Source: an uncultured Clostridia bacterium (lineage in GTDB: Bacteria; Bacillota; Clostridia; Christensenellales; UBA3700). Taken from it: a stretch of 5,392 nucleotides of DNA. The position numbers and the translations under genes were made by a program. This document shows positions 4,458-5,392 of the stretch, in pieces (the stretch's first letter is position 1; each line of letters begins with the position of its first letter). Under the pieces are notes generated by a model. That model had not been told where the DNA came from, did no database searches, and saw nothing but the letters and a program-made list of their open reading frames with translations. The stretch is from NCBI GenBank assembly GCA_946623205.1, contig CAMOQV010000083.1, forward strand, positions 1 to 5,392, written 5' to 3'.

Positions 4458-5392
4458 TTACATACTCTCTATTTGAGCCTTTAGTTTATTGTACTTTTCA
4501 GTATTAGCTTTAAGCTTTTCTTCTTCCTTTTCAATTAAGGCCTTTGGAGCTTTAGAAACGAATCCTGGATTTGCAAGCATTCCTTTGCTTCTTGCAATTT
4601 CCTTTTCCATTACCTTTAATTCTTGCTCTAATCTAGCCTTTTCTTGTGCTAAATCAACTAATTCACCAAGTGGAACGATAATTTCACCGTATGAACCAAA
4701 TAGAGATACAGAATTCTTATCTAAACCTTCTTTAGAATCAATGAAGTTAACATCAGAAACGCCTGCAAGCTTTTGAATGTAGCTAACATTCTTTGCCTTA
4801 ATTTGCGAATTGTATAAAGAAATTGAAACTTTCTTAGATGGAGCAACATTTCTTTCTGCCTTCATATTTCTGATGGCTTTAATTACTTCCATTACGCACT
4901 CAAATTCTTTTCTTTCTTTTGCATATGCATATTTCTTTTCAGCTTCTGGCCATTTAGCTAATACAATTGTTCCCTTTGTTGTAGGAAGATTTTGATAAAT
5001 TTCTTCTGTTACAAATGGAATGTATGGATGCATTAACTTTAAGATGTTTTCAAGAACATAGATTAATACGCTTAGAGTGTTAATCTTAGCTTCTTCGTCT
5101 TCGCCATATAACGTTGTCTTAGAAAGTTCAATATACCAATCGCAGAAATCACTCCATACGAAATCATATAATTTAGCTGAAGCTAAACCTAATTCGTATT
5201 TTGTTAAATTCTTTGTTACATCTTTAATTGTTGCGTTCAACTTAGATAGAATCCACTTATCTGAATCGTTCAATCTAAATTCGCCCATCTTCTTGATTTG
5301 CTTACCTTCAGCGTTCATTAATACGAATCTTGAAGCATTCCAAATCTTGTTGATGAAGTTTCTAGCTGATTCTGTCTTTTCGTCGATATATC
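4458..5392 (-). CDS. valS: Valyl-tRNA synthetase, C-terminal part (cut by window edge)
   Basis: A class I synthetase that activates valine and charges tRNA-Val. The visible 310 aa are the C-terminal third of a protein normally near 880 aa; the gene continues beyond 5392. The Met at 5318 is internal: the frame stays open upstream and encodes YIDEKTESARNFINKIWNAS, the conserved start of the ValRS anticodon-binding domain. That domain covers about residues 1-170 of the fragment and includes HPYIPFVTEEIYQNLP and AIRNMKAERNVAPSKK. The last 67 residues (244-310, from LVDLAQEKARLEQEL to QIESM) form the antiparallel coiled-coil arm typical of ValRS, with GMLANPGFVSKAP at the turn, a feature that separates ValRS from IleRS and LeuRS. 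The HIGH and KMSKS sites and the editing domain lie outside the window. It is the first visible gene of a coupled operon with the HAD and membrane genes. Confidence 0.97.
   Translation of the reverse strand, partial: YIDEKTESARNFINKIWNASRFVLMNAEGKQIKKMGEFRLNDSDKWILSKLNATIKDVTKNLTKYELGLASAKLYDFVWSDFCDWYIELSKTTLYGEDEEAKINTLSVLIYVLENILKLMHPYIPFVTEEIYQNLPTTKGTIVLAKWPEAEKKYAYAKERKEFECVMEVIKAIRNMKAERNVAPSKKVSISLYNSQIKAKNVSYIQKLAGVSDVNFIDSKEGLDKNSVSLFGSYGEIIVPLGELVDLAQEKARLEQELKVMEKEIARSKGMLANPGFVSKAPKALIEKEEEKLKANTEKYNKLKAQIESM

Noticed and set aside
5316..5318. Met at 5318 as the start of a small protein
   Set aside because: The frame continues to the window edge and the upstream residues are conserved ValRS sequence, so this is an internal Met.

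Overview
This is an AT-rich window with compact minus-strand gene blocks, TAA as the stop codon of all five genes, GGAGG-type ribosome binding sites and TGG-encoded tryptophan (standard bacterial code). It suggests a low-GC Firmicute, most likely a member of the Clostridia. No sequence here names the genus.

All protein genes lie on the minus strand, in two blocks. The right block (5392 down to 1991) reads: the C-terminal third of valS (valyl-tRNA synthetase, cut by the window edge), a HAD-superfamily phosphatase, then two six-pass membrane proteins that look like diverged paralogues. Successive genes are separated by one base or overlap by one base (TAATATG, TAATATG, TAATG), so they look like one translationally coupled operon. 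It ends at a strong terminator just past the last stop. The left block is asnS (asparaginyl-tRNA synthetase) followed 17 bases later by tRNA-Thr(CGU), which seems to depend on asnS transcription. The window is therefore rich in translation genes (two synthetases and a tRNA), with an uncharacterised membrane pair attached to valS.

The most interesting part is the 500-base gap between the blocks (1487-1990). Its left end holds a minus-strand promoter for asnS with a leader of only about 24 nt and no T-box. Its middle holds four copies of GTCACAC, a 17-base palindrome and a 9-bp inverted repeat, all arranged like a regulatory region. Its right end holds a self-contained plus-strand transcription unit: a good sigma-A-type promoter, about 160 bases of 48% GC sequence closed by an 11-bp helix between its two ends, several internal helices, some mutually exclusive and one possible pseudoknot, and a Rho-independent terminator. 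I read this as a structured non-coding RNA gene. I cannot assign it to a family with confidence; the raiA-motif RNAs of Firmicutes are the comparison I would make first.

Two annotation points matter to users of automatic gene calls. The two membrane proteins should start at the ATGs at 2944 and 3810, not at the upstream GTG and TTG codons. The valS fragment runs to the window edge rather than starting at the internal Met at 5318.
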